NCBI RefSeq assembly: GCF_036192275.1
Contig: NZ_CP108088.1
Location: 2,356,001 to 2,420,000 of the forward strand
DNA from: Streptomyces sp. NBC_00250
GTDB taxonomy: Bacteria; Actinomycetota; Actinomycetes; Streptomycetales; Streptomycetaceae
Direction: 5' to 3'
Length of the DNA: 64,000 nt
Below are positions 23,439-33,600 of the stretch, one piece after another (the stretch's first letter is position 1; every line of letters begins with the position of its first letter). Position numbers and translations under genes: made by a program. The notes under the pieces are model-generated. The model was not told where the DNA came from. It saw only the letters and a list, made by a program, of their open reading frames with translations, and made no database searches.

Positions 23439-25805
23439 TCAGGTGAACCACCCCCGTACGGCGATCACGAGGATCGCGACCACCAGGAATCCGATCAGCG
23501 CTCCGGCGCCCCCCAGGAAGCGGCGGGTGTAGGCGTTGCCGGGATCGTCCGGGTGCCCTGCGGCGGCTCCGGGGGTGGGCGCTCCCGGGCGCGGCGCCGT
23601 GCGGGGCACCCCGTACGCCTCCTTGAGGAGGGTGAGCCAGACCGCCTCCGGCAGGCCCGGCCGCTCGCCGTCGACGATCAGCCAGAAGGCCTCGCGGGCG
23701 GACGGCGCCGGGCCCGTACGGAGCCGGGCGAGCAGCTCCGCGAGCGTGCCGACCGGGGCGTCGCCGCGTGCGAGGAGCGGGCGGACCGCCCAGCGGTACA
23801 GCTCGGCGGCGTTGGCCGCACGCTGCTCCTCCGGCGGGTCGGAGGTGTCGGCCTCGGCGCCCGGCGGCGCGACGGCCCAGAACTCCCTTCCGATGGCCAC
23901 CTCGCACAGTTCCCGGCGCAGCGCGTGCTCCCAGGACGGCAGGCGCCGGGCGGTCTCGCGAAGGAGGAGGGTGAGGAAGAGGTACGCCTGCGGGCGGCGC
24001 AGCGCGTCGAGCAGCTCGCGGTTGCCGCCCCCCGCGACCAGCCGGCGTGCCTCTTCCACGGTGTCGGCGACGGACAGCTTGTGCACGAGGCCGGTCTCGA
24101 CCTCCCGCTCCCGCCCTCGGCCCCGCACCTTGGCCCAGGGCCGCCCTCGCACCGCGGCGGGCCCGGTCCACACGGGCTCGGCCCGGGGAAGGACGGGGCG
24201 CGGGTACGGGTCGGCTCCCGGTCCCTGGGGCGGGCGGTGGTGCGACCGCGCCTGGGCCGCCGGGCGACCGGGGCCCTCGGGGAGGTGCGGCTCGGTACGG
24301 CTCCCCGGGTCGTCGTCCCCCGGCGAGGCCGACCGGCCGTCGCCGGCCTCGGAGGGACGCTTCGAGAGGTCGGCACGGTGCGGAGCGTCCGAGGTGGGGC
24401 GGTGGTCCGCGTAGGCCTCCCGGTCGTCCGGAAGACCTGGAGCCGGGGGCTCCTGACGTGGGGCCCGGGAAGGGCGGGACCGCGGGTCCGCGAGTTCCGG
24501 TGAACGCGGCCGGTGGTCGTACGGGTCGGACTGCGGGGACGATGGCCGCCGGTTCTCCTCTCGGGGCTTCTCCGGTGGATCCTCGCGGAACCAGTAGTCC
24601 GGGCGGTCCGACGGGCCGGGGCGGTCGAAGGCCCGGAGCTCTCCCGGGGCGGGTCCCGCCGGGGCCGCGGGTGCTTCGCCGGCCCTGGGAGTCCCGCCAC
24701 GACCGGCCGTGGGCCCGGTCTCCGGCGGTGGGTCGTCCTCGGCTGCGCGGCCGCCCGAGGCCCACGCCCACAACCTTCCCGCAGTGCTCTGGGGCGGGTC
24801 GGTGGGCGGAGGCTGCGGGGTCGGGGGTTGCGGGGTGGGGGGTTGCCCGGTGGGGGGCTCGGAACGGGGCCGGGGGGTGGGGCCGGCCGTCGGGCCGGCG
24901 GCGCGGCGGCGGTCGAGGGCGTCCAGCGCGCGCGTGGCCGTCTCCAGAAGGGGGGTGCGACGCGCGGCCGACCCGGACGAGACCTCGTGGAGGGCTCTGC
25001 CGATCGCGTACTCGCCACCGCCGCCCTCCTCGATCCCCCGCAGGTGGTGCCGGACGAGCCGGGCCGCGACCTGTTCCGCCGGGTCGCCGATCCGTTCGCG
25101 CGGGTCGATGCGGCGACGCCCGGTGTTGCGGCTCGCCGCACCGGACCAGCGGCCGACGAACACGAAGCGGAGCGTGGTGAGTTCGACGGTGTCGTGGGTG
25201 GCGAAGGTCCACCGGCGGCTGGTGAGCCCGCCGAACATGCTGTGCAGCCCCCAGAGCACGGGGGCCGCGGTGTCGCCCCGTTCGTCCAGGACGGTGAATC
25301 GTTCGTCCGGGTGGCGCAGAAACTCCGCGACCGTCCCGGTGAGTTCCTCGGACGCGTACTCCAGCGCGCCGTCGAGTTCCCCCTGCCCCCGGCCGGTCGC
25401 GGGGACGAGGACCTCCTCCTGGATCACCGGCAGCGGCCCGCGCACCCGCGCGGCGTTCACGTCCGCGCCCTCCCAGTTCCAGGCGTGGAGCCCGAGACAG
25501 ATGGCGGGTTGGAGGAGTTCGGTCGAGCCGACGAGGGCGTGGCAGAGCGCGGAGGTCCCGCCGCCGGCGTCCGTGAAGGGGCTACGGCGGACCAGCATCA
25601 CCGTCGAACGGCCTTCGAGCCGGACCAGGGCCGGCCGGGTCTCCTCGCCGCTCGCGCGCAGCACGGTCCCGAAGGTCCGGAAGAGGTTCTCGGCCTCGTC
25701 GCGGGGCCCGGACCAGGCCACCGGTCCGAAGCCGGTGCTGCCGGTGAGGTTCTCGCTGTCCCAGCGGAAGACGATCTGGTCGACCTCGTTCTCCGACCGT
25801 GTCAT
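23439..25805 (-). CDS. GTPase-associated protein (GAP1-like), C-terminally TM-anchored
   Basis: 788 residues. The N-terminal domain (about 1-280) begins [20 protein letters not shown] and contains [16 protein letters not shown], resembling the N-terminal domain of GTPase-associated protein 1 described beside double-GTPases in bacterial conflict systems. Residues about 290-540 are a Pro/Arg/Asp-rich disordered linker. A helical domain (about 560-740) and one C-terminal TM helix ([20 protein letters not shown]) follow. The start overlaps the stop of the GTPase gene by ATGA. I infer an adaptor that holds the GTPase at the membrane. The family assignment rests on sequence resemblance and context only. 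Confidence 0.72.
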   Translation of the reverse strand: MTRSENEVDQIVFRWDSENLTGSTGFGPVAWSGPRDEAENLFRTFGTVLRASGEETRPALVRLEGRSTVMLVRRSPFTDAGGGTSALCHALVGSTELLQPAICLGLHAWNWEGADVNAARVRGPLPVIQEEVLVPATGRGQGELDGALEYASEELTGTVAEFLRHPDERFTVLDERGDTAAPVLWGLHSMFGGLTSRRWTFATHDTVELTTLRFVFVGRWSGAASRNTGRRRIDPRERIGDPAEQVAARLVRHHLRGIEEGGGGEYAIGRALHEVSSGSAARRTPLLETATRALDALDRRRAAGPTAGPTPRPRSEPPTGQPPTPQPPTPQPPPTDPPQSTAGRLWAWASGGRAAEDDPPPETGPTAGRGGTPRAGEAPAAPAGPAPGELRAFDRPGPSDRPDYWFREDPPEKPREENRRPSSPQSDPYDHRPRSPELADPRSRPSRAPRQEPPAPGLPDDREAYADHRPTSDAPHRADLSKRPSEAGDGRSASPGDDDPGSRTEPHLPEGPGRPAAQARSHHRPPQGPGADPYPRPVLPRAEPVWTGPAAVRGRPWAKVRGRGREREVETGLVHKLSVADTVEEARRLVAGGGNRELLDALRRPQAYLFLTLLLRETARRLPSWEHALRRELCEVAIGREFWAVAPPGAEADTSDPPEEQRAANAAELYRWAVRPLLARGDAPVGTLAELLARLRTGPAPSAREAFWLIVDGERPGLPEAVWLTLLKEAYGVPRTAPRPGAPTPGAAAGHPDDPGNAYTRRFLGGAGALIGFLVVAILVIAVRGWFT

Positions 25806-28081
25806 CGGACGATCCTCTCCCTGGGTCCCGCGGGTTCCGTCCCGGGCAGCAGCCCGCACATGGCGAAGAGCGACAGCAGTGGTGCGAGGACCCGGCGCGG
25901 CCGGGCCCCGTGCGGAAATCGGTCTCCGCGTGCCTGTCCGCCGGTCGCGGCGACGAAGTGCAGGGAGCAGTCGGCGCAGTCGTCGAACGGCTTGAGCCAG
26001 GCGGGGCTGGCCGAGTGGGCGAGGAAGGCGTACGCGTCCCGGCTCTCGGCCCGCAGCGCGGCGGGGTCGTGGCGGGCGGGCAGGGCCCGGCCGAGCCAGC
26101 GGTCGACGACCGGTTCGAAGCGCACCAGGTCGCTCTTGTTGACGGCGAGCGCGGCCGGGGCCGCGACGAGTCCGCCGCGCTGCCGGGGGATCCGGTTGAG
26201 CACCGTGGCGAAGGCCTCGTCGCCGAGGTCGCGCCGCCGCAGTCCGCTCTCCTCCCGCACCGGGTCGAGGGCGGGGAGCCGGAGCGCGCGCAGCGGGTCG
26301 AGGACGAAGATGAAGGCGTCGACGCCCATGAGGAAGCGGCCGACCTCGCTGTCCTGGGCGAGGTCCTCGCCCGCGAGGTCGAAGAAGACGACGGGCCGGG
26401 GTGTGGCGCCGCCCGCAGAGACGAGCAGCCCGTCGGCGAACCGGGCGAAGGTCTGCTGTCCGGTGCGTCCCAACTGCCGCCCCTGTTGCAGACTTTGGAC
26501 GCGTTCACGCAGATAGGTGCGGTGCGCCTCGTGGTTGAGCGGCAGGCATTTCAGTCCGTACGGTTCGAGGCCGCCGAGCTCGACCTCGCCGAGCATCGCG
26601 GCGAGCAGGTGGGTCTTGCCGACGGAGGAGCTGCCGACGAGGGCGATGGAGAGCGGCTCCCCGTTCTTGAGGTAGGGCACGGGGAGTTCGTGCCCCTCCT
26701 CACCGTCCACGGTGTGCGGGCACAGGTGGTACGCCTTGCGCAGGGCGTCCGCCTTGTAGTCGGGCCGGCGTTCGGTGGCGAGGTCCAGCGGGATGCGGTT
26801 GCCCTTGGCGTCGATGGTGACGAGCAGCCGTTCGTCGTACTCGACGGGGAGCAGACAGTGCGGGCACATCCGGCCCCGCGACGGCGGCGCCGGGACGGGT
26901 TCGGCGGGCGGCACGGACGGGCCGGGGCGGGCGGTCCCCCCGCGGTTGCCCAAGACCCGCTCGCGCCAGGTGGGACGGGAGGGAGGCGGGGCGGGGAAGG
27001 GGGGCTCCGCACCCTCCGCCCCGGCCCGCCCGACGCCCGCCGGGCCTCCCCCGGACAGTGCGGCCTTCCGGGCGATCTGGAGGTCGTACTCGGCCCGCCA
27101 CCGGTCGAGCCGATCGGCTTCCACGGCGACGGGGTCCGGCACGTTCAGGAGCCTCAACAGCTCGGTCGCGTCGGGGCGTTCCGCCGCCCGCGGGGAGAAG
27201 AGACCGCTGTGCTGGAGGGCGGCGAGGCGGCGGTAGTCGGCGAGATCCGCGGGAGGCCCTTCGCCGCGGTCGGGGCGGCCGGAGAGCAGGTAGTAGGCGA
27301 GTTCGGCGACGGACCACAGGTCGTCGCGAGGGTCGGCGGCGCCGCGCCCCGCGCGCTGTTCGGGTGAGGACCAGGGAGCCGTACCGAAGGATTCGCGCGC
27401 CTCCCCGGTGCGCAGCGCCGCGTACGGTTCGCAGAGCCGGATCCGGGTGCCGTCCCACCGTACGGTCTCGGGCGTGATCGCCCGGTGGACGAGATCGAGT
27501 TCGCCGAGGAGGCGTACGGCCATGGCGAGTTGGCCGGTGATCCGCTCCTGGTCCTCGGCTCCGAGCCGCCCCGACCAGTCGGAGAGCGGGTGCCCGATCG
27601 GCGGCCGGTAGAGCACGAAAGGTTCGGCGGCGGTCAGGTCGAAGCCGACGATCCGGGTGAGCACGGCACCGAACTTCTCGGAGCCGTACCGCCGTTCGAG
27701 GGCGACGGCGGCCGCCACCTCCCGTTCCAGGAGTCCGTACGCCCGGGGGTCGCCCTGCCCGGACGAGACCAGCCTGTACTGCACGACCGGCACGGACGCC
27801 GTCCCCAGGAACGCCCGGCGCGCGAGGAATCCGGGGCGGCCGGCGGGAGTGCGGTCGTCGCCGTACCGCACGACGAAGCGGCTCTGCGCCTCCCGGGGGT
27901 TGAGGAACTCCAGCTCCTGGTAGTACGGATGGGGCGGCGGGCTCGATTCGGCCAGGTGGTCGGGGTGGTCCGGCCCGATGGGGTGGCTCGGGTCGGCCGG
28001 ACGGCCCGGTCGGTTCGGGTCGCTCCGGTCGTTCGGATGGCTCGGGTCGCTCTGATCGTTCGGATGGTTCGGGTCGGTCAC
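25802..28081 (-). CDS. pseudokinase - zinc ribbon - GTPase fusion (DO-GTPase2-like)
   Basis: 759 residues from a GTG start. Residues 1-50 are His/Asp/Pro repeats. Residues about 60-340 follow a protein-kinase fold (LLEREVAAAVALERRYG, LVHRAITPETVRWDG, FGTAPWSSPEQ, DDLWSVAELAYYLLSG), but the HRD motif reads HRA, DFG is replaced by CEP and no VAIK-type Lys is seen, so it should be catalytically dead. CPHC (about 403) and CPH (about 453) suggest a zinc ribbon. The GTPase follows with G1 LVGSSSVGKTHLL (about 477), G3-like VVFFDLAGED and G4 VNKSD. This matches the double-GTPase-2 type of bacterial conflict systems. GTGA and ATGA overlaps link it to both neighbours. Confidence 0.8.
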   Translation of the reverse strand: MTDPNHPNDQSDPSHPNDRSDPNRPGRPADPSHPIGPDHPDHLAESSPPPHPYYQELEFLNPREAQSRFVVRYGDDRTPAGRPGFLARRAFLGTASVPVVQYRLVSSGQGDPRAYGLLEREVAAAVALERRYGSEKFGAVLTRIVGFDLTAAEPFVLYRPPIGHPLSDWSGRLGAEDQERITGQLAMAVRLLGELDLVHRAITPETVRWDGTRIRLCEPYAALRTGEARESFGTAPWSSPEQRAGRGAADPRDDLWSVAELAYYLLSGRPDRGEGPPADLADYRRLAALQHSGLFSPRAAERPDATELLRLLNVPDPVAVEADRLDRWRAEYDLQIARKAALSGGGPAGVGRAGAEGAEPPFPAPPPSRPTWRERVLGNRGGTARPGPSVPPAEPVPAPPSRGRMCPHCLLPVEYDERLLVTIDAKGNRIPLDLATERRPDYKADALRKAYHLCPHTVDGEEGHELPVPYLKNGEPLSIALVGSSSVGKTHLLAAMLGEVELGGLEPYGLKCLPLNHEAHRTYLRERVQSLQQGRQLGRTGQQTFARFADGLLVSAGGATPRPVVFFDLAGEDLAQDSEVGRFLMGVDAFIFVLDPLRALRLPALDPVREESGLRRRDLGDEAFATVLNRIPRQRGGLVAAPAALAVNKSDLVRFEPVVDRWLGRALPARHDPAALRAESRDAYAFLAHSASPAWLKPFDDCADCSLHFVAATGGQARGDRFPHGARPRRVLAPLLSLFAMCGLLPGTEPAGPRERIVR

Positions 28082-30630
28082 GGTTCTCCCGCCTCCTCGG
28101 CGCGGACGGTGTGCACGACGTCCGCGCGCAGTGGTACGAGGCGGAGGATTCCGGCGTGGCGTCCCGCACCGGTCCACACGACGTCCTCGGCGGTGCCCCG
28201 CCAGACGTCGTCCCCGGCGGCCCCGCGCCGCATCGCCTCGGGCACGAAGCGGACCTGCCGGGCGGCGATCGGGTCATGGGAGAGCAGCCGCAGGTGTTCC
28301 GGGCCGCAGAGCGCGACCGTACGGCCGGGGTCGTCGTCGGCCAGGAGCAGCCGGGCCACGGCGTCGGGGGCGACCCCGGTGAGCCGGGCGGCGTCGGGCC
28401 GGTCGGAACGGTCGGTGAGGGCGACCAGACCGGAGAGCGCGTCCGGCTCGCGGAGACCCTCGTTCCGGGGCGGCGGAGAGGCGGCCACATCGCGCTCCAG
28501 CCGGAGGCGGGTGTCGTCCAGGAGCTCCACGATCCGCTGCTCGTGGACCCCTGGCGCCATCGCTCCGGGGTCGCGTTCGACGCCCGCCCAGCACCGGTCG
28601 AGGATCAGGAGGGTACCGGCGACCAGGTCGCCGACGAGGGTGTCGACGAGGAGGGGGCCGCCGTCGCCGTACCGCCGCTCCAGCCACGCGGGCGCGGGAA
28701 CGGGTCCCGACACGGCCGACACCCCGCCGAGGGAGACGGCGGGGTCCCGCTCGAACGGGCCGGACCGGCCGGACGCGTACGGGGATCCGGAAGGGGGCGG
28801 AGCGGGTTGCCGCCCGGGAGGCGCGGGTTCCTCGTCCATGTCGGGCCAGAGGTCGTCCTCGCCCTCCCACTCGTCCCAGCTCCAGGACGGCCCGGCGCCG
28901 TCCGGGTCCGGCGGTACGGCGGACTCCGTCCGGAACCCCTCCTCCGACGGCCCGTCCGGCGGCAGGTACGAAGCCCTCTGCCCGTGCGCCTCGGCCGTGT
29001 CCGCGAGGCCGCGGAGCAGCCGGGCCACCGCGCCCGCGCCGGCCGAGCAGTGGTGCCGCACCTCGGCGAAGAGCCAGTCGTGAACGGCGGTCGTGACCAC
29101 CAGGTTCTGGACCTCGCGCAGGATCCGCCAGGCCTCCTCCGGGTCCGCCCGCGCCCACCAATCGTCCACGGCCCGGCTCCAGTCGCGCAGCGCGAGGAGG
29201 ACGATCGCCATCAGGGACACGGTGAGCGCGACGGCCCCCGCCCACAGCGGAAGGCCGAGGAACTGTCCGAGGCCCGCCCCGACGAGACCGCCGAGCACAC
29301 CCCCGATGAGCCGGGGCGCCGCACCCGTGGCACCGCCGCCGTCGATCCGCCCGTCCGGTGAACGGTTGGGCCGACGCCTGAGCATCAGATGGGCGAGCAC
29401 GGCGGCGAGCACTCCGGCGGCCGGGCCGAGCACCCAGCCGAGCACCGGCCAGACCCCGGCGAGCAGCGCCAGGGCCCCGGTCACCGCGAAGGCCACCGGG
29501 CGCGAACCGCCCGCCGTGAACGGGTACCGGCCGCCGAGCCGCCGCAGCCGCTCCGGCCCGCAGATCGCGTCGAGCCGGGCGAGCCGGGCGGCACTGCCGA
29601 CGGGCGCGGTGCGCGCGGAGAGCGCCGCGAGCCGGGCGGCCACCGAGCGCAACGGCAGGCCCTTGCCGATCAGTTCGTGGGTGTGGTCGCGCAGGGCCGG
29701 GACGATCCCGGTGCGCGAGATCTCCCTCGGCATCTCGGGCAGTTCGATGCCACGGTCCCGGAGCACCCCCCGGTGCTCGACCGTGAGCCGGCTGCCGCCC
29801 GCGGCGGCGAAGGCGTCCGCGACGGTGGCGCGGAACCGCTCCAGCTCCCCCGTCACCCGCTCGATGTCACCCGGCAGATCGACCGTGCGGCCGACCCCGG
29901 TGAGGAGCCCCGCCGCGCCCCGGATCCGCTGGTAGCCGTCGACGGCGTCCCCGACCGCTTCGTCGCAGGCGGCGAGCCGGAGCCCCGCCCTGCCCTGGGC
30001 CGGCAGCCAGCGGTGGTCGGAGAGGGAACGCGGAACGCCCTCGTCGAGCAGCAGCGCGAGCGGCCCCGGCACCTGCTCGGCGGAGACGGTACCGGCCGGG
30101 ACGTCCGGCCCGGTGAGCCCCTCCACCGACTGCCGCCAGGCCCGCGCCCGCGCCTCGTCGGTGAGGTCGTGCTCCAGGACGCGCACGGCGGGCACGGCGA
30201 CGCCGTGCACCACCTCGCCGAGCGCGCGCAGCACCGCGTCGAAGACCTCGGGGGTGGACAGGACGTCGACGAGCGGACGCAGGACGGCCTCACCCGGGAC
30301 ACCGTCCTCCGCAGTGTCGAACACCCACAGGACCCCGGCGGCGGGCGGCCGCAGGGTGAGGGTGCGGCTCAGCGTCCGCTCGCCCCGGACGCCGACCGCC
30401 AGGCAGACGATGTGGGCGGGCCCGTAGGAGGAGAGCCGCTCGTAGAGCAGCTGGTGGGCGACGAGCCGGTCGGCCTCGTCGAGGACGAGGAAGCGCCGCT
30501 CGCCACCGGGCTGCGGGGCGTCCAGGGCCGCACGGACGACGGCGTCGAGGTCGTACGCCCCCGCCGTCCGCAGGTCGAGGCAGACGGCGTGGCCGGGCAG
30601 GGGCCGTTCGGGCAGGACGCGCGCGCTCAC
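28078..30630 (-). CDS. four-TM membrane protein of the GTPase/tubulin operon, unknown family
   Basis: 850 residues from a GTG start that overlaps the tubulin-like stop (GTGA). Residues 1-90 include FLVLDEADRLVAHQLLYERL, reminiscent of a nucleotide-hydrolase Walker B but without a P-loop. The middle (about 100-370) is helical with a conserved-looking GVLRDRGIELPEMPREISR segment. Two hairpins of TM helices lie at about 375-420 (VAFAVTGALALLAGVWPVL, then GVLAAVLAHLML) and 440-490 (LIGGVLGGLVGAGLGQFLGL, then VALTVSLMAIVLLALRDW). The rest is cytoplasmic with an acidic disordered insert (about 590-650). I did not recognise a family. It is probably the membrane scaffold of the system. Confidence 0.72.
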   Translation of the reverse strand: MSARVLPERPLPGHAVCLDLRTAGAYDLDAVVRAALDAPQPGGERRFLVLDEADRLVAHQLLYERLSSYGPAHIVCLAVGVRGERTLSRTLTLRPPAAGVLWVFDTAEDGVPGEAVLRPLVDVLSTPEVFDAVLRALGEVVHGVAVPAVRVLEHDLTDEARARAWRQSVEGLTGPDVPAGTVSAEQVPGPLALLLDEGVPRSLSDHRWLPAQGRAGLRLAACDEAVGDAVDGYQRIRGAAGLLTGVGRTVDLPGDIERVTGELERFRATVADAFAAAGGSRLTVEHRGVLRDRGIELPEMPREISRTGIVPALRDHTHELIGKGLPLRSVAARLAALSARTAPVGSAARLARLDAICGPERLRRLGGRYPFTAGGSRPVAFAVTGALALLAGVWPVLGWVLGPAAGVLAAVLAHLMLRRRPNRSPDGRIDGGGATGAAPRLIGGVLGGLVGAGLGQFLGLPLWAGAVALTVSLMAIVLLALRDWSRAVDDWWARADPEEAWRILREVQNLVVTTAVHDWLFAEVRHHCSAGAGAVARLLRGLADTAEAHGQRASYLPPDGPSEEGFRTESAVPPDPDGAGPSWSWDEWEGEDDLWPDMDEEPAPPGRQPAPPPSGSPYASGRSGPFERDPAVSLGGVSAVSGPVPAPAWLERRYGDGGPLLVDTLVGDLVAGTLLILDRCWAGVERDPGAMAPGVHEQRIVELLDDTRLRLERDVAASPPPRNEGLREPDALSGLVALTDRSDRPDAARLTGVAPDAVARLLLADDDPGRTVALCGPEHLRLLSHDPIAARQVRFVPEAMRRGAAGDDVWRGTAEDVVWTGAGRHAGILRLVPLRADVVHTVRAEEAGEP

Positions 30631-33600
30631 TCCGCCTCCCCGGCCCGGTCGCGGTAGGAGGCCCCGTCGTCGTACTCGGGTCCGAAATCGGGCTCGGGTT
30701 CCTGCTCCCAGTCCTCCTCGAAGGCGGAGGAACCGGCCTGCTGGGGCGACCCCGCGGAGGCACGGGGACCGGTGCCGGGGGTGTCTCCGTTCCCGTAGGC
30801 GGTGCGGGGATCGGGCACGGTGCCGTTCCCGTACGCGGGCCGGGCGCCGTTCTCGCTCCCCGGACCGGGGCGGTTGTCCCACTCGGGGCGCGCACCGTTC
30901 TCGCTCCCCGGACCGGGGCGGTTGTCCCACTCGGGCCGGGCTCCGTTCTCGCTCCCCGGACGGGGGCCGTTCTCCCACTCGGGGCGCGCGCCGTTCTCGC
31001 TCCCCGGACGGGGGCCGTTCTCCCACTCGGGGTGAACCCCGTTCTCGCTCACGGGGCCGGGGCCGTACTCGTACCCCTCACGCCTGTGCGCTCCCTGCGG
31101 GCCGAAGTCCTGCGCGGGCCGGCGACCGTGACCCTGGCCCTGCCCGTACCCGTGGCCTTGGGCCTGGCCCTGCCCGTGGCCCTGGCGCTGCCCCGGCGGC
31201 CTCCCCTGGCCCGGCCCCTGGCTCTGGCTCTGGCCCTGGCCCTGCGTCACCCCGGCGCGCGACGCGTGCCGTTCGTACAGGGCACGCAGGCTCGCCCGGG
31301 TCGCGCGGGCCGCCCTCGGGAAGCGCATGTCGAGGGCGCCGGGGAAGGTGACTTCCCAGAAGTGGCGGATCGGGGCGAGCCATTCGGTGTCGGTTTCGCC
31401 GTACTCGCCGTACTCGGCGACGAGTCGGGCGATCAGGCCGAGCTGCCGCGGCGCGACCTGCTCCACGAAGTGGGTGAAGAGCGGCGACGGCGGCACCGGG
31501 ACCTGCGCGAGGCCCTTGGGCAGGGCCTGCATGAGGCGTTCGCAGAACTGCTCGATGATCTGCCCCTCGTCGAGCAGCGCCCACCGCTCGTACGCGCGCA
31601 GCAGCCCCGCCCAGCTGGTGAGCGAGCCGTCGAAGTCCTCCAGACGCAGGGTCATGGTCGCGGACTCGCCGTCCTGGAGCCGGATGCGGACGCGGTGGGG
31701 CGAGCCGATCGGGCCCTCGGTGTCGATGTGCCCGTTCCACATGGCGCAGAGAAGCCGGTGCAGGATGCGCTGCCGGTCGTGTTCGGTGGAGACCAGCCAG
31801 TCGTCCTGGTAGCCGAGGCGCTGGCGCCAGTGCAGGAAGTCGTCCTCGCCGGCCGAGTCGCGGGCCTCGGACCAGAGGCTGAGGATGTTGCGGACCTCGG
31901 AGATGTCGGTGAGGTTCATGCCGCTGCGGAAGAAGACGACGGTGATGGCGTCGGTGTCGCCGGCCCGGCTCTCCGGGGTCACCCGTCCGGGCAGGTTGAG
32001 CGCCTGCTCCAGGTAGTCGCGGGCCCGGCCGTCGGACTCGCTCGCCGGGTGCACGATGAGGATCTTGAGGGGGCCGCTGCCGTCCGGGACGAAGCCCACC
32101 GGGATGAGGCCGGCGAGACGCGAACGGAACTGGTCGAGCCAGCGCGGGTCGATCTTCGCCTCGGCGGTCTCGTCGCCCGCGGCGGCCCGGAGCAGCAGTT
32201 CCATGGAGGGCAGCAGGGGGCGGGCGAAGGCGTCCTCGTTGGCCTCGCCGAAGAGCCGCTTGACCCGCCGTTCGACGACCTGCTTGATCTCCTTCACCGC
32301 CGCGCCGGGCTGTCGGCGGACCGCGTCGAGGGCCCGCCGCCAGTCCTCGGGGCCGACGAGCCGACCGAGCAGGGTCGCGGCGTCGGCCGCCTCGGGCAGG
32401 CCCTCGCTCTGGGCGAGCCGGTCGACGACGTCGTCGTAGAAGGCGCGCAGGGTGTTCTGCGGGGGCAGGAGGTAGGCGATGCCGGCGCGGTCGTCGCGGT
32501 AGAGGTCGCGGCGGCTGTCGGCGAAGGCCTTGGGCTCGTCCTGCTCGTGGGCGCGGAGCGCCTTGGTGAGTTCGGCGACCTCGGAGCCGGCCTTGTGCAG
32601 GGCGGGCCGCCACTGGGATTCACCGGCCTGCCAGCCGCGGTGCCAGAGGGTCCGGGCCCGCCACTGGTACCAGGCCTGCTGGGCGGCGACTGCGTCCTGG
32701 ACGTCGGGGTCGTTCCACCGGGCCGGTACGACCCCGCCGACCGCGCCCTTGATCGGGGGGATGTTGGGGGCGGCGGTGTGGACGTTCGGCGGTCGTTCGG
32801 GTTCGTTGCGCCGGTTGTCGATCATGCCGGTGAAGCCTTCCCTCGCCACCCGGTCGGGGTGACCGGGCAGGCCCGTCAGGATGACTTCGACCTGGAACGG
32901 GTCCATGGAGCCGAGGAGTTCGCGGACCCCGGTACTCGGCCTGAAGTCCTCGGTGAGGCGTGGGATCTCCCGGGCGAGACCGGCGTCGAGGCGGCGCAGG
33001 GCCTCCTCCATGTCCCCCAGCCGGTTGCGCAGTTCCTGGGTGATCCTCGACTTGCCCCGGGGGATCTGCTCGGGCAGGGGGACGTTCGGGGCGTCCCGGG
33101 TCCAGAGGCGGCCGATGGCGGAGCGGTTGAACAGCTCCCTGACGTGGTCCTGTCCCTCCCGGTCGGGGCGCCTGGCGCGCTCGGTCATGCCGCGGACGGC
33201 CTGGGCGAGCAGCCGTGCGGCGACGATCTCGGCGAGGTCGTCGACGGGCACGGTGAGGGAGGCGGCGAGGCTGGTGGACATGCCGCGGTAGCCGATGCCG
33301 GTACGGGCCGGGGTGGAGCGTTCCACGCTCTTGTTGATGAAGCTGGCGGCGAAGGACTGGTAGTCGTCCTCGGCGCGGGTCGCCGAGCCGGTGTCCTGGC
33401 CGAGGTCGGTGCCGATCAGCGACATCACCATGGCGGCGATGGAGCGCCGCAGGTCCTCGCTGCCGATGACGGAGGGCTTGGAGAAGAGGAAGGCGGTCTG
33501 CATGGTGGCGGGCCGCAGCGCGACGACGCCGTCGCCGGGGTACGTGACGCTGAGCCGCCCGCGGTCCTCGACGTCGCCGACCTGGTCGAGGGCGTCGGGC

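Noticed and set aside
25802..28081. Active serine/threonine kinase
   Set aside because: Catalytic Asp of HRD, Asp of DFG and the ATP-binding Lys are not present, so I describe it as a pseudokinase.
28078..30630. DEAD-box helicase, from the sequence LDEAD near the N-terminus
   Set aside because: No Walker A, no other helicase motif and four TM helices; the match is by chance.
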